A stretch of 64,000 bases of DNA from Desulfoluna spongiiphila (GTDB taxonomy: Bacteria > Desulfobacterota > Desulfobacteria > Desulfobacterales > Desulfolunaceae). The first letter of the stretch is position 1. Each line of letters opens with the position of its first letter. Positions 1 to 8,009 of the stretch are shown here, piece after piece. The position numbers and the translations under genes are program-made. The stretch is taken from assembly GCF_900101345.1 (NCBI RefSeq), contig NZ_FMUX01000023.1, positions 42,369 to 106,368 of the forward strand, in the 5' to 3' direction. The notes under the pieces are model-generated. The model saw nothing but the letters and a program-made list of their open reading frames with translations. It was not told the origin of the DNA and did not search any database.

Positions 1-27
1 CGATTTCCACACATCGAAAAAACCCAT
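1..27 (-). CDS. thiH: ThiH start (2-iminoacetate synthase), partial
   Basis: An ATG on the minus strand overlaps the thiG stop codon (TGATG arrangement) and opens a frame that runs off the window edge with residues MGFFDVWKS. Position directly after thiG and the tight overlap suggest ThiH, the radical-SAM tyrosine lyase that supplies dehydroglycine to ThiG in anaerobes. Only nine codons are visible, so the identity rests mainly on context; an unrelated downstream gene cannot be excluded. Confidence 0.4.
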
Positions 28-806
28 CACGCCCTCCCCTGCCCGAGGAACCCGGTGAGGGGGGAGGAGGCCGAGGCCTCGGTGCGCGATGCGCCGAGCC
101 CTGCAAGGTAAGCTGCACGACCGGCTTCAACGGCCTGGCCGAAGGCACGCCCCATGGCCACGGGATCGGCCGAGGAGGCAATGGCCGTGTTGACAAGGCA
201 GGCAGCAGCTCCCATCTCCATGGCCTCGCACGCCTGGGAAGGCCTGCCGATCCCTGCATCCACGATGATGGGAAGGGAGATCTCGTCAATGAGAATCCGT
301 ACCATTTCACGGGTCCGGATCCCCCGATTGGTGCCGATGGGAGCCCCCAAGGGCATCACAGCGGCAGCCCCGGCATCCACCATGCGCCGTGCGTCCATCA
401 GGTCGGGGTTCATGTACGGGAACACATGAAACCCTTCGGCGGCGAGCACCTCCGTGGCCTTTGTGGTCTCCAGGTTGTCGGGGAGCAGGTACCGCTGATC
501 GCTGATCACCTCGATCTTGATCCAGTCCCCGCACCCGGCAGCGCGGGCAAGCCGTGCGATGCGCACTGCCTCTTCGGCGTTTCTGGCCCCGGAGGTGTTG
601 GGCAAAAGCACCATGTGCTCAGGGATGTGCTTCATCACGTTGTCGGTCTCCGAGGCAAAATCAACACGGCGCAGGGCCACGGTGATCACCTGGGCGCCGG
701 ACGCCTCGCACACGGCGGGGATCAGCCCGTCGGCAGGGTATTTGCCCGTTCCCACCAAAAGCCTGCTTGAAAATTCTTTCCCCCCAATATGAAAACAATC
801 GTCCAT
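27..806 (-). CDS. thiG: Thiazole synthase ThiG
   Basis: ThiG condenses deoxyxylulose 5-phosphate, dehydroglycine and the thiocarboxylate sulfur of ThiS into the thiazole phosphate of thiamine. The 259-residue product has family hallmarks: LLVGTGKYP near residue 17, TVALRRVDF near 42, the Schiff-base lysine in WIKIEV (Lys97), and the phosphate-binding PIIVDAGIGRPSQA and CLVNTAIA segments of the TIM barrel near the C-terminus. An upstream in-frame GTG exists, but the ATG at 806 is preferred because it overlaps the thiS stop (TGATG) and follows a GGAGG run that lies inside the last thiS codons. It is co-transcribed with thiS and probably thiH, downstream of the TPP riboswitch. Cytoplasmic; length is normal for the family. 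Confidence 0.95.
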   Translation of the reverse strand: MDDCFHIGGKEFSSRLLVGTGKYPADGLIPAVCEASGAQVITVALRRVDFASETDNVMKHIPEHMVLLPNTSGARNAEEAVRIARLARAAGCGDWIKIEVISDQRYLLPDNLETTKATEVLAAEGFHVFPYMNPDLMDARRMVDAGAAAVMPLGAPIGTNRGIRTREMVRILIDEISLPIIVDAGIGRPSQACEAMEMGAAACLVNTAIASSADPVAMGRAFGQAVEAGRAAYLAGLGASRTEASASSPLTGFLGQGRA

Positions 807-1006
807 CAGCACCCCCCTCCCACAAATCGCAGGATTTCAAGATTATCCGTATCATCCAGTGTCACCGCCCCGAACCGGGACCGTTCCACCACCTCTCCAT
901 TGCGTTCCACCACCACACTGCCGGGGGGAAGCCCTTTGTTCTCAAGGAACCGCTCAAGGGTCATACCCCCTTCGGACAGATTCTCTTCACTACCGTTGAC
1001 CATCAT
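806..1006 (-). CDS. thiS: Sulfur carrier ThiS with an extra C-terminal Cys
   Basis: A 66-residue ubiquitin-fold sulfur carrier. The start at 1006 has an ideal AGGAGGTGA site; longer in-frame extensions upstream look non-coding and include the riboswitch terminator region. The tail reads FVGGGC and then stops. Known ThiS proteins end in Gly-Gly, whose carboxylate is adenylated by ThiF and turned into a thiocarboxylate. Here one Cys follows the glycines, so either it is trimmed off, as the Cys-Phe tail of QbsE is, or this carrier works differently. No thiF and no JAMM-type peptidase gene lies in the window. It directly precedes thiG, with a one-base stop/start overlap. Confidence 0.9.
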   Translation of the reverse strand: MMVNGSEENLSEGGMTLERFLENKGLPPGSVVVERNGEVVERSRFGAVTLDDTDNLEILRFVGGGC

Positions 1007-1226
1007 AGAGTCACCTCCTGATATTCCCGGAACCCCTTGCGCGCTGTGTGCGCACAAGAAAACCGTGCAGAAGGCGCACCGGTTCCGGGCCATGAGCTGG
1101 AGGGCAAGAGCATGCATGATAAGGGGAGATACCAAGGAAAGGATTTCCATGGCGAAGGACCGATGATCCCGGGAAAGATCCAACAGCCTGTGTGGCAAGG
1201 GCCATGGACCGGCCCGCAAGGGGCCA

Positions 1227-1252
1227 TAAAAAAAGGCCGCCCGCGGGCAGCC
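1227..1252 (-). terminator. Intrinsic terminator between TPP riboswitch and thiS
   Basis: Read on the minus strand, GGCTGCC-CGCG-GGCGGCC is followed by TTTTTTT. It lies about 60 nt after the TPP aptamer and about 220 nt before thiS, the position expected for a ligand-controlled expression platform. Confidence 0.75.
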
Positions 1253-1309
1253 TGATACGTGAGGTGTCACAGCCTTATGTTCGGCGGTGACTTAAAAAAC
1301 GTGTATGTG

Positions 1310-1391
1310 GGCTTCCCTACGGCAGTACAAACTGCGTCAGGTTCAAAGGGTTGGAATATCTCCGTCTCAGCCCGGTTAAGGGCACCCCCAG
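1310..1391 (-). promoter_or_regulatory. TPP riboswitch (THI element)
   Basis: On the minus strand the conserved TPP aptamer blocks appear in order: GGGGGTGCCC, GGGCTGAGA, ACCCTTTGAACCTGA and CGTAGGGAAGC. Thiamine pyrophosphate binding would favour the downstream terminator and switch off thiSGH. The assignment rests on these near-consensus blocks and on the thiamine genes behind it. Confidence 0.93.
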
Positions 1392-1395
1392 CAAA

Positions 1396-1636
1396 GTTAC
1401 AACTGATTGTGGCTTCCTTTTAGCATCTCCACACCACCCGCGCAAGGAAAACCGGCGGAGCGTACCGAAGGGTTCCCCAACGCCTCCCGAAGGCCCCGGC
1501 GGCAGCCGAGCCTCTGTTTCCGGGGCTCGGCGGGGCAGACAGTCCCATGATTTTTTGGAACAGCCCTTCCGGGTGAGCAGGTGTCTGCCGACGGATTTAC
1601 CGGCAGCCCGGATTTTCACCATTGACCCCGGGGTAC
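1396..1636 (-). other. Structured leader upstream of the TPP aptamer, unknown class
   Basis: Between the probable transcription start and the TPP aptamer lie about 240 nt of GC-rich, hairpin-dense sequence on the minus strand. Visible stems include CTGCCG...CGGCAG and CGCCGAGCC...GGCTCGGC. Two segments resemble parts of a cobalamin riboswitch: GGTGAAAATCCGG near 1620-1608, and a B12-box-like GTCGGCAGACACCTGC shortly after. The invariant CCGCCACTG core is missing, so this is not called a cobalamin riboswitch. No convincing reading frame is present. Confidence 0.4.
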
Positions 1637-1642
1637 CAATCC

Positions 1643-1648
1643 AGTATA
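1643..1648 (-). promoter_or_regulatory. Candidate -10 box of the thi operon
   Basis: TATACT on the minus strand lies just upstream of the structured leader. A matching -35 element is not clear. If it is used, the thi leader would be about 630 nt long and carry both RNA modules. Confidence 0.3.
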
Positions 1649-1841
1649 ACTATCCAAGATTCCAAGATTTGACGCCAACCACACACTTTTTCCCAAACAA
1701 CGATCCATACCCCTTGCGACCTGCGACGGAGCCCCCTATCCACCCCCATTTTCGCGCCTTCACTGTTCCCGATTGCATCCCCTTTGCCCCTTGCCGCGCC
1801 CGTTTGTTGAGAAAAAAAGGTTCCCTCATGAGAATTTAACA

Positions 1842-1869
1842 TTGACAATCGTATGCTTTTGTATATATT
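1842..1869 (+). promoter_or_regulatory. Sigma-70 promoter of fusA
   Basis: TTGACA (1842-1847) and TATATT (1864-1869) are separated by 16 nt. They precede a leader of about 190 nt before the fusA start. Confidence 0.6.
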
Positions 1870-1928
1870 CGGTGCCCTTGATTGCTCCTGACGCCGGCCT
1901 TTTGTCTGGTCTAAGCAAACAAACCACC

Positions 1929-1973
1929 ATGAGCAAAATCTGGAAAGGCTCGTTAAACCGGGGTAACGTGTGA
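1929..1973 (+). CDS. Possible 14-codon leader peptide of fusA
   Basis: A short frame, MSKIWKGSLNRGNV, ends 17 nt before the leader hairpin at 1991. No good Shine-Dalgarno precedes its ATG, so translation is uncertain. It is listed because the order promoter, short frame, hairpin, gene is typical of attenuation leaders. Confidence 0.2.
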   Translation: MSKIWKGSLNRGNV

Positions 1974-1990
1974 CTCACACCCACCGGACA

Positions 1991-2018
1991 GGGAATGATA
2001 CGTTCATCATTCCCTTTT
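1991..2018 (+). terminator. Terminator-like hairpin in the fusA leader
   Basis: GGGAATGAT-acgttc-ATCATTCCC is a perfect 9-bp stem followed by TTTT. It sits about 50 nt upstream of the fusA start, between its promoter and its ribosome-binding site, so it could act as an attenuator or as an mRNA structure. Confidence 0.45.
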
Positions 2019-2067
2019 GGGTTGTCATGTGCTGCCTCGATCGTTTTTTCAAGAAGGATACGTGACA

Positions 2068-4152
2068 ATGAAGACCGACTTGCAGAAAGTTAGAAACATA
2101 GGCATCAGCGCCCACATCGACTCCGGGAAGACCACCCTGACCGAGCGCATTCTCTTTTACACCGACAGGATCCATGCCATCCATGATGTAAAGGGCAAAG
2201 ACGGCGTCGGCGCCACCATGGACTCCATGGAACTTGAAAAGGAAAGGGGCATCACCATTGCCTCGGCAGCCACGTACTGCGAATGGAAGGGACACGAGAT
2301 CAACATCATCGACACCCCGGGCCACGTTGACTTCACCATCGAAGTTGAGCGTTCCCTGCGTGTCCTTGACGGTGCCATCCTTGTTCTCTGTTCTGTGGCC
2401 GGTGTTCAGTCACAGTCCATTACGGTTGACGCCCAGATGAAGCGTTACAAGGTTCCCTGTATCGCCTTCGTCAACAAGTGCGACCGAAGCGGTGCCAACC
2501 CCTTCCGCGTTATCGAGCAGCTCAACGACAAGCTCGGTCACAACGCCGTTGCCATGCAGCTGCCCATCGGCCTTGAGGACAACCTCCAGGGCGTTGTGGA
2601 CCTTGTTGCCATGAAAGCCTACTACTTCGACGGCGACAACGGTGAAGAGATCCGTGTTGAAGAGATCCCCGCAGAGCTCGTTGACGAGGCCCAGGCCAAG
2701 CGTGAAGAGCTTATCGACCAGGCATCCCTCTTCTCCGAAGCCCTCACCGATGCCATCCTCGAAGAGGCTGAGATCACCCAGGAAATGATCGTGGACGCGG
2801 TCCGTATCGGTACCATCGAGCGCCAGATCACCCCCGTTTTCATGGGCTCCGCTTACAAGAACAAAGCGATTCAGCCCCTCCTCGATGCGGTAACCCGTTA
2901 CCTGCCGACCCCCGACGACATCACCAACGAAGCCCTGGACCTCGACAACGAAGAGGCTCCCGTGGTTCTTGAAGGCGACAGCGAGAAGCCCACCGTGGCC
3001 CTGGCCTTCAAACTCGAGGACGGTCAGTACGGCCAGCTCACTTACATCCGTGTGTATCAGGGTTCCCTGAAAAAAGGCGACACGGTCAACAACGCCAAAA
3101 ACGGACGTAAAATCAAAGTGGGCCGCCTGGTTCGCATGCACGCCTCCGACATGGAGGACATCACCGAGATTCCTGCCGGTTACATCGGCGCCCTCTTCGG
3201 TGTAGACTGCGCCTCCGGCGACACCTTTGTCGACTCCGCCATCAACTACTCCATGATGAGCATGTTTGTCCCTGAGCCCGTAATCTCCCTGTCCATCACG
3301 CCCAAGGACAACAAAGCACAGATCAACATGAGCAAGGCCCTCAACCGATTCACCAAAGAGGACCCCACCTTCCGCTCCTTCATCGATGACGAGACCAACG
3401 AGACCATCATCGAAGGCATGGGCGAACTTCACCTTGAGGTGTATGTTGAGCGTATGAAGCGTGAGTACAACGCCGAAGTGGAAACCGGAAAGCCCCGCGT
3501 AGCCTACCGTGAAACCATCACGCGCCGCGCCGAATTTGACTATACCCACAAGAAGCAGACCGGTGGTTCCGGCCAGTTCGGTAAAGTCATGGGTTACATC
3601 GAGCCCCTCGAAGAAGAGCAGTTCTCCTTCGAAAGCAAGGTGGTCGGTGGACGTATCCCCACCCAGTTTATCCCCTCTTGTGAGAAGGGTTTTGAAAGCT
3701 GCATGGCCAAAGGTCCCAAGCTTGAGTTCCCTGTCACCGGCATTGCCGTTACCCTTGTTGACGGCGGCTTCCACGCGGTCGACTCCTCTGAAATGGCTTT
3801 CCAGGCTGCGGCACGTGGCGCATTCAAACAGGCCTACGACAGAGCCAAGCCTGTGATCCAGGAACCCATCATGAAGGTTGAGATTGAAAGCCCCAATGAG
3901 TTCCAGGGTCCATGTATGGGCTTGATTAACCAGCGCCGTGGTATTATCCTTGGTTCACAGGATGAAGGAACCATGAGCCGTATCGAAGCTCAGGTTCCCC
4001 TTGCTGAGATGTTCGGTTTCTCCACCGTTCTTCGATCTTCCACCCAGGGCAAAGCCCAGTACACCATGGAGTTCAGCACGTACAAGACCGTGCCCACCTC
4101 CGTATCGGAAGAGATCGTCAAAAAAGTGAACGAAGAGAAAGCTGCCAGATAG
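2068..4152 (+). CDS. fusA: Elongation factor G (spdEFG1/mtEFG1-like)
   Basis: A GTPase that drives tRNA-mRNA translocation on the ribosome. The 694-residue product starts at the ATG at 2068 (AAGGA site upstream); an in-frame extension upstream is leader sequence. G-domain motifs: AHIDSGKTT (15-23), RGIT (60-63), DTPGH (82-86) and NKCD (136-139). Domain II, the domain IV stretch around GQFGKVMGYIEP, and the C-terminal EF-G fold are intact. Ser instead of Ala in AHIDSGKTT is typical of the spirochaete/planctomycete/delta and mitochondrial EFG1 group. It stands alone, outside any rpsL-rpsG-tuf operon, so a second EF-G elsewhere in the genome is possible. Codon use looks highly expressed. Confidence 0.93.
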   Translation: MKTDLQKVRNIGISAHIDSGKTTLTERILFYTDRIHAIHDVKGKDGVGATMDSMELEKERGITIASAATYCEWKGHEINIIDTPGHVDFTIEVERSLRVLDGAILVLCSVAGVQSQSITVDAQMKRYKVPCIAFVNKCDRSGANPFRVIEQLNDKLGHNAVAMQLPIGLEDNLQGVVDLVAMKAYYFDGDNGEEIRVEEIPAELVDEAQAKREELIDQASLFSEALTDAILEEAEITQEMIVDAVRIGTIERQITPVFMGSAYKNKAIQPLLDAVTRYLPTPDDITNEALDLDNEEAPVVLEGDSEKPTVALAFKLEDGQYGQLTYIRVYQGSLKKGDTVNNAKNGRKIKVGRLVRMHASDMEDITEIPAGYIGALFGVDCASGDTFVDSAINYSMMSMFVPEPVISLSITPKDNKAQINMSKALNRFTKEDPTFRSFIDDETNETIIEGMGELHLEVYVERMKREYNAEVETGKPRVAYRETITRRAEFDYTHKKQTGGSGQFGKVMGYIEPLEEEQFSFESKVVGGRIPTQFIPSCEKGFESCMAKGPKLEFPVTGIAVTLVDGGFHAVDSSEMAFQAAARGAFKQAYDRAKPVIQEPIMKVEIESPNEFQGPCMGLINQRRGIILGSQDEGTMSRIEAQVPLAEMFGFSTVLRSSTQGKAQYTMEFSTYKTVPTSVSEEIVKKVNEEKAAR

Positions 4153-4271
4153 CCTGATGGAACACATCACCCGGCAGCTATCCGAACATCCGGTTTTTGG
4201 TTGGGAGGACTGCCGGGTTGACACCATGGGGTCATTTTTGAGTACGAACCTCAGCGACAAGAGAGGATACT

Positions 4272-4955
4272 ATGACGAAAAAGGAATTGATCTTCAGGAA
4301 CCCCTTCGGTGCACTGGGCATCGATTGCGATGACATGATCAACGGGGGTGAACTCGGTGCCGTCATGGCCCGTGCCGGCCTCGGCAAGACGTCCCTGGTT
4401 GTGCAGATGGCGCTCCACGCCATGGCCTGCGGCAAGAAGGTACTTCATGTCAGCCTGGACGAGCCCGTGAACAAGGTCAGCGTCTGGTACAACGAAATGT
4501 TCGCCAACCTGGCAGACCTGAACCGTGTGGAAGAGCCCCAGTCCGCATACGACGAGATTCTTCCCAACCGCATGATCCTGACCATGAACGTGGACGGCTT
4601 CTCCATGGCCCGCCTGGAAGAGCGTATCAACGACCTGGTCGAGCAGGACCTGTTCAACCCGGACATGATGATCATCGATGGCTACCCCTTCGAAGAGAAG
4701 GGCCGCGCCGACATGGAAGAGCTCAAGGCCCTTGCCTCACGCATGGGATACTTTGCCCTTTTCACCGTCAAGACCCACCGCCACGAAGCGCCTGCTGAAA
4801 ACGGCCTGCCCGTTCAGCTTGCCGGCGTTGATGACATCTTCTCCACCATGCTCCAGATCATCCCGGAGAACAACACCATCTATGTAAAATCCGTCAAAGG
4901 CTCCAAGGCCGACAAAAAAGCCGTCCTTGACCCCGAGACGATGATTATCCGTTAG
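4272..4955 (+). CDS. RecA/KaiC-superfamily ATPase
   Basis: A 227-residue cytoplasmic protein with a Walker A motif ARAGLGKTS (33-41) and a Walker B motif MMIIDG (132-137). The fold order matches a single KaiC/RecA-type ATPase core: the P-loop is followed by a VLHVSLDEP strand and a C-terminal VKSVKGSKADKKAV segment. There is no second KaiC domain and no DNA-binding motif that I can identify. The start has a GAGAGGA site. It follows fusA by about 120 bp containing a CCCGGCAG/CTGCCGGG inverted repeat without a T-run, so co-transcription is possible. The cellular role is unknown; signalling or regulation is only a guess. Confidence 0.7.
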   Translation: MTKKELIFRNPFGALGIDCDDMINGGELGAVMARAGLGKTSLVVQMALHAMACGKKVLHVSLDEPVNKVSVWYNEMFANLADLNRVEEPQSAYDEILPNRMILTMNVDGFSMARLEERINDLVEQDLFNPDMMIIDGYPFEEKGRADMEELKALASRMGYFALFTVKTHRHEAPAENGLPVQLAGVDDIFSTMLQIIPENNTIYVKSVKGSKADKKAVLDPETMIIR

Positions 4956-5002
4956 TCAAGGGCCCTGCCCTTCTCCTCGGATACATGGTTTCCATAAAAA
5001 AA

Positions 5003-5030
5003 GGCACCCTAAATCAGGGTGCCTTTTTTT
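5003..5030. terminator. Bidirectional intrinsic terminator
   Basis: AGGCACCCT-AAATC-AGGGTGCCT with A-runs before and T-runs after. It ends the ATPase transcript on the plus strand and the convergent GGDEF gene on the minus strand. Confidence 0.85.
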
Positions 5031-5051
5031 ATGAATCCTTCCCAGTTGCTG

Positions 5052-6449
5052 TTACGCCGGAATCTCCCCGCCTACGGACTCTCCACTTACAACACACCGG
5101 TTGCGCCCCTGCTCTTTGGCTTTGTAGAGCGCTTCATCTGCCAGTCGCACCAACTCGGTTTCCCGGGTTTCAGACCCCGGAAACAGGGAGGCCACCCCGA
5201 GGCTCAAGGTGACGTGGGTTACGGCCTCGGATCGTTCATCCGTCACGGCCAGCCCTTCGACACAGCGCCGCATGGTTTCGGCCAGGTGCCGTGCTCCGTT
5301 AAGGTCGGTATGGGGAAGGATCACCACAAACTCTTCCCCCCCGTATCGTGCCACCAGATCCCCGGGCCGGCGCACGCAGGAGACAAGCGCCCCGGCCACA
5401 CAGGCCAGGCAATGGTCGCCTGCCTGATGCCCGTGGGTGTCGTTGTACAGCTTAAAATGGTCGATATCGCAGAGGATCAGAGAGAGTTCCGATTGTTCCC
5501 GGAGGTGACGGTTCCATTCCGTGACAATGCACTCGTCAAAGTGGCCCCGGTTGGCAATCCGGGTAGTGGCGTCCATGATGGATGCCTTGCGAAGCTCTTC
5601 GTTCACGCGCTTGAGCTCCTGCTCCACACGGACGGTCATGGAAATATTGATGCAGAAACCGTAAAACCCGTTCACGCGCTCTTTGGCGTTACGGGTCACC
5701 TGACCGTAGCACAAGGCCCAGGTCTTTTCCCCGTCCCGCCGACACAGCTGGCAGCGAAAACGGTTCAGCTGCTCCCCTTCGTAGAGTTGAAACAAAAAAG
5801 ACTCGGCCCGAAGCGGGTCGGCAAAAAGGGACGAGACATCATCCTGGATCTCCGTAAGCTGCCTGGGGGATTCGTAGCCGAGCATCCAGGACAGTTCGGG
5901 GTTCACCACAAGGATGCGCCCCCTGATGTCTGCCTGGAAAATACCGATGGGTGAGCTGCTGAAAAGACTCCGGGCCTGATTCCTCGCCCGGTTGAGTTCA
6001 TTGACGGCAAGGATCTGCTTTGTGACATCTTTGACCAGCACAGCCAGCCCTGCCAGACCGGATTCACGAACCGCCGGCACCGCATACCAGCGACAGAAAA
6101 AAACATCCCCCCGTTCGGTCATGCAGGCCGTGGAGACCTCCGAGGCGCTCGCCCCCCTGAGGCAGGCCTTGATAAACCCCCGCAGGGTCTCTCCCTCTTC
6201 CGGAGAAGGCACAAGAAAACTCAAATCACGGCCGGCCATGGTGGCCGCCCCGTAGCCGAACAGCGCTTCGGCCGAGCTCTCCCACTGGGAGATCTCGCCG
6301 GAGGGTTCCAGCCCGATGCATGCCACGCCTGCCTTGGCCTGAAGAAGAAGTTGCGCAGGCATATCGCCCCCTTCTTCTCCTTTCCTGCCCGCCCGGTGAG
6401 ACTCACCGGTATCTGGACCACCTTCCGTCACCAACCATTTATCCAGCAC
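5052..6449 (-). CDS. PAS-PAS-GGDEF diguanylate cyclase
   Basis: A predicted cyclic di-GMP synthase. Two PAS sensor domains (about residues 36-145 and 162-280) precede a GGDEF domain (290-455). The active-site motif is GGEEF (370-374) and an inhibitory I-site RPGD (361-364) lies exactly five residues before it, so catalytic activity with product inhibition is expected. No transmembrane segment or signal peptide is visible, so the protein should be cytosolic. The GTG at 6449 has a strong GGAGGGAAGG site; an ATG at 6362 is a possible shorter start that would remove a low-complexity N-terminus. Monocistronic, convergent with the ATPase gene. The sensed signal is unknown. Confidence 0.88.
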   Translation of the reverse strand: MLDKWLVTEGGPDTGESHRAGRKGEEGGDMPAQLLLQAKAGVACIGLEPSGEISQWESSAEALFGYGAATMAGRDLSFLVPSPEEGETLRGFIKACLRGASASEVSTACMTERGDVFFCRWYAVPAVRESGLAGLAVLVKDVTKQILAVNELNRARNQARSLFSSSPIGIFQADIRGRILVVNPELSWMLGYESPRQLTEIQDDVSSLFADPLRAESFLFQLYEGEQLNRFRCQLCRRDGEKTWALCYGQVTRNAKERVNGFYGFCINISMTVRVEQELKRVNEELRKASIMDATTRIANRGHFDECIVTEWNRHLREQSELSLILCDIDHFKLYNDTHGHQAGDHCLACVAGALVSCVRRPGDLVARYGGEEFVVILPHTDLNGARHLAETMRRCVEGLAVTDERSEAVTHVTLSLGVASLFPGSETRETELVRLADEALYKAKEQGRNRCVVSGESVGGEIPA

Positions 6450-6680
6450 CCTTCCCTCCAGACCAGGCCCTGCCTGCTATGACGCTGACACCCGAGACCC
6501 TCGGATTATGCCAACGCCCCTTGCGTTCCCGACGCCATGTAGAAAACGGAGCATGCTCACGTTTCCATTGAAAGCGCCGAAAGACCCAAGGTTGTCTGAT
6601 TGAATTCCCCCTGCTTGAAAAACACCCAAACCCAAGGCCATATCTAACACAATTGCTGACCCAGGGCCAGAAATCATAAA

Positions 6681-6709
6681 CGGCTTTACCTCGCCTCAGA
6701 GGAAAGCCG
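6681..6709 (-). terminator. Hairpin downstream of znuA
   Basis: CGGCTTT/AAAGCCG stem on the minus strand, followed by a weak T-rich tail (TTTATGATTT), about 27 bp after the znuA stop. Likely the end of the lipoprotein-znuA transcript. The rest of the 286-bp gap to 6449 shows nothing recognisable. Confidence 0.4.
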
Positions 6710-6735
6710 TCCTGTAACAATCCATACGGGTACGC

Positions 6736-7653
6736 CTATTTTCCCTGGTCTTTCAACCCTTCTGACACCTTATCAGCCATCTCCCTCAAATTTCCGAAGT
6801 AATCACCCGCCAGGGGATCCAGTGGAACCACCGCTCCGCCGATGGCTGCGGCAACCTTCTCGGCGGTGTGGCGGTCAAACTGGGGCTGGACAAAAATGAC
6901 ACGGACACCGTCGGCCCTGGCTTGCCCGATATACCCTGCAAGGGCTTTGCCCTTGGGGCTCTTCCCCTCCACCTCAACTGCCTTTTGTACCAACCCGTAG
7001 GCATCGGCAAAATACCCGAAGGCAGGGTGAAACACATAAAGGGTCTCCCCGGCCAGGGGGGCCAGGGCTTTTGAGATCTGCCCGTGGAGGGCATCCAACT
7101 CGTTTATCAGGGCGTTGCACCCGGCCTCGTACACTGCCCGCCCCGACGGGTCCAAGGAGATAAGGGCGTCCCGCATGGTGACGGCCTGAATCTGCACCCG
7201 CATGGGGTCAAGCCATATATGTGGATCCATGCCTTCATGGGTATCGTGGTGATTATGGTGGTCGTGGTGGTCGTGCCCCCCGTGCTCTTTGTCGTGGTGG
7301 TGCTCCGCCATGGACAGCATGGGCACCCCTTTTCGGGTATCCACCACCTTCAGGTCCCCTGCCATACTCGTAATCTTGGGCATCAGATGGGTTTCATAGG
7401 GAAGGCCCATGCGGAAAAAAAGATCGGCTTCCGCCAGGCTTGCCACCTTGGACGGTTTGGGTCGGTACATGGCAGGACTTTCTCCAGGGGAGAGCAGAAC
7501 CTTCACCTCTACCCGGTCCCCGCCGATACGCTCCACAAAAGCCTTCTGGGGAGCAATGCTCACAAACACCGACACGGGCACCTCTTCTGCACCGGCCCCA
7601 AAAGAAACGCCCAGGAACAACGCACTCACCGCCCACATCACAAATCGTCTCAT
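6736..7653 (-). CDS. znuA: ZnuA-type metal ABC transporter binding protein
   Basis: A periplasmic cluster A-I substrate-binding protein of 305 residues with signal peptide (1-22). A His/Asp-rich loop (about 118-139) of the type found in zinc-binding ZnuA follows the first half. The second and third ligand regions are recognisable (DPHIW, His145; VFHPAFGYF, His209) and an Asp lies near the C-terminus. The first ligand position differs: the usual PHxYEPTPS block reads PAMYRPKPS (60-68), so the first His is absent. The start has a GAGGTG site. It follows the small lipoprotein gene by 43 bp in the same operon. No znuB or znuC permease/ATPase genes are present nearby, so the protein must share a transporter encoded elsewhere or act differently. 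Confidence 0.85.
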   Translation of the reverse strand: MRRFVMWAVSALFLGVSFGAGAEEVPVSVFVSIAPQKAFVERIGGDRVEVKVLLSPGESPAMYRPKPSKVASLAEADLFFRMGLPYETHLMPKITSMAGDLKVVDTRKGVPMLSMAEHHHDKEHGGHDHHDHHNHHDTHEGMDPHIWLDPMRVQIQAVTMRDALISLDPSGRAVYEAGCNALINELDALHGQISKALAPLAGETLYVFHPAFGYFADAYGLVQKAVEVEGKSPKGKALAGYIGQARADGVRVIFVQPQFDRHTAEKVAAAIGGAVVPLDPLAGDYFGNLREMADKVSEGLKDQGK

Positions 7654-7696
7654 CTTTTCACCTCACTATCTGCTCAGCAACGGCCACTGCGTGCCG

Positions 7697-7900
7697 TCAA
7701 TGGGTTTCCATCTCTTCGATCTCTTCACGCCTTTTTTCATCAGCCTTCTGCAGCACGGCCTCCACCTCCCGGGCTTGTTCAAGGGCCTCCCGCTGCGCAT
7801 CGTACATCCGGGGCGTCTCTGTTTCCTCGTCCCCTGAACACGCGACCAAAAACACAAGAAGCACCGCCGTTAAAATCTGACCCACCTGTTTCCTTACCAT
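7697..7900 (-). CDS. Small lipoprotein upstream of znuA
   Basis: A 67-residue lipoprotein. The N-terminus has a hydrophobic segment ending in the lipobox FLVAC, then an acidic, Glu/Arg-rich helix that may form a short coiled coil. The ATG at 7900 has GGAG sites upstream; an in-frame TTG at 7915 is less likely. It is the first gene of the znuA transcript, which suggests an envelope role linked to metal uptake, but the family is not recognised. Confidence 0.65.
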   Translation of the reverse strand: MVRKQVGQILTAVLLVFLVACSGDEETETPRMYDAQREALEQAREVEAVLQKADEKRREEIEEMETH

Positions 7901-8009
7901 GGCTCCGTTCTCCAAAGCGGTTCACAAAGGGCATGACACGAAGAGCCCTCGGCAACGAGAAAAAAGTCCCCCGGGCCGGGTACGGCCGATCGGCATACCA
8001 CACACCGGG

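Noticed and set aside
1007..1270. 154-residue form of ThiS with a long N-terminal extension
   Set aside because: The extension runs back across the leader and the riboswitch terminator, while the ATG at 1006 has an ideal Shine-Dalgarno and gives the normal ThiS length.
1396..1636. Full cobalamin riboswitch upstream of the TPP aptamer
   Set aside because: Two segments are similar, but the invariant CCGCCACTG core and the order of elements do not fit, so it is kept as an unclassified leader.
2410..3774. 454-residue open frame antisense to fusA
   Set aside because: It is a shadow of highly expressed GC-rich codons. The composition is repetitive, no ribosome-binding site is present and fusA is certain.
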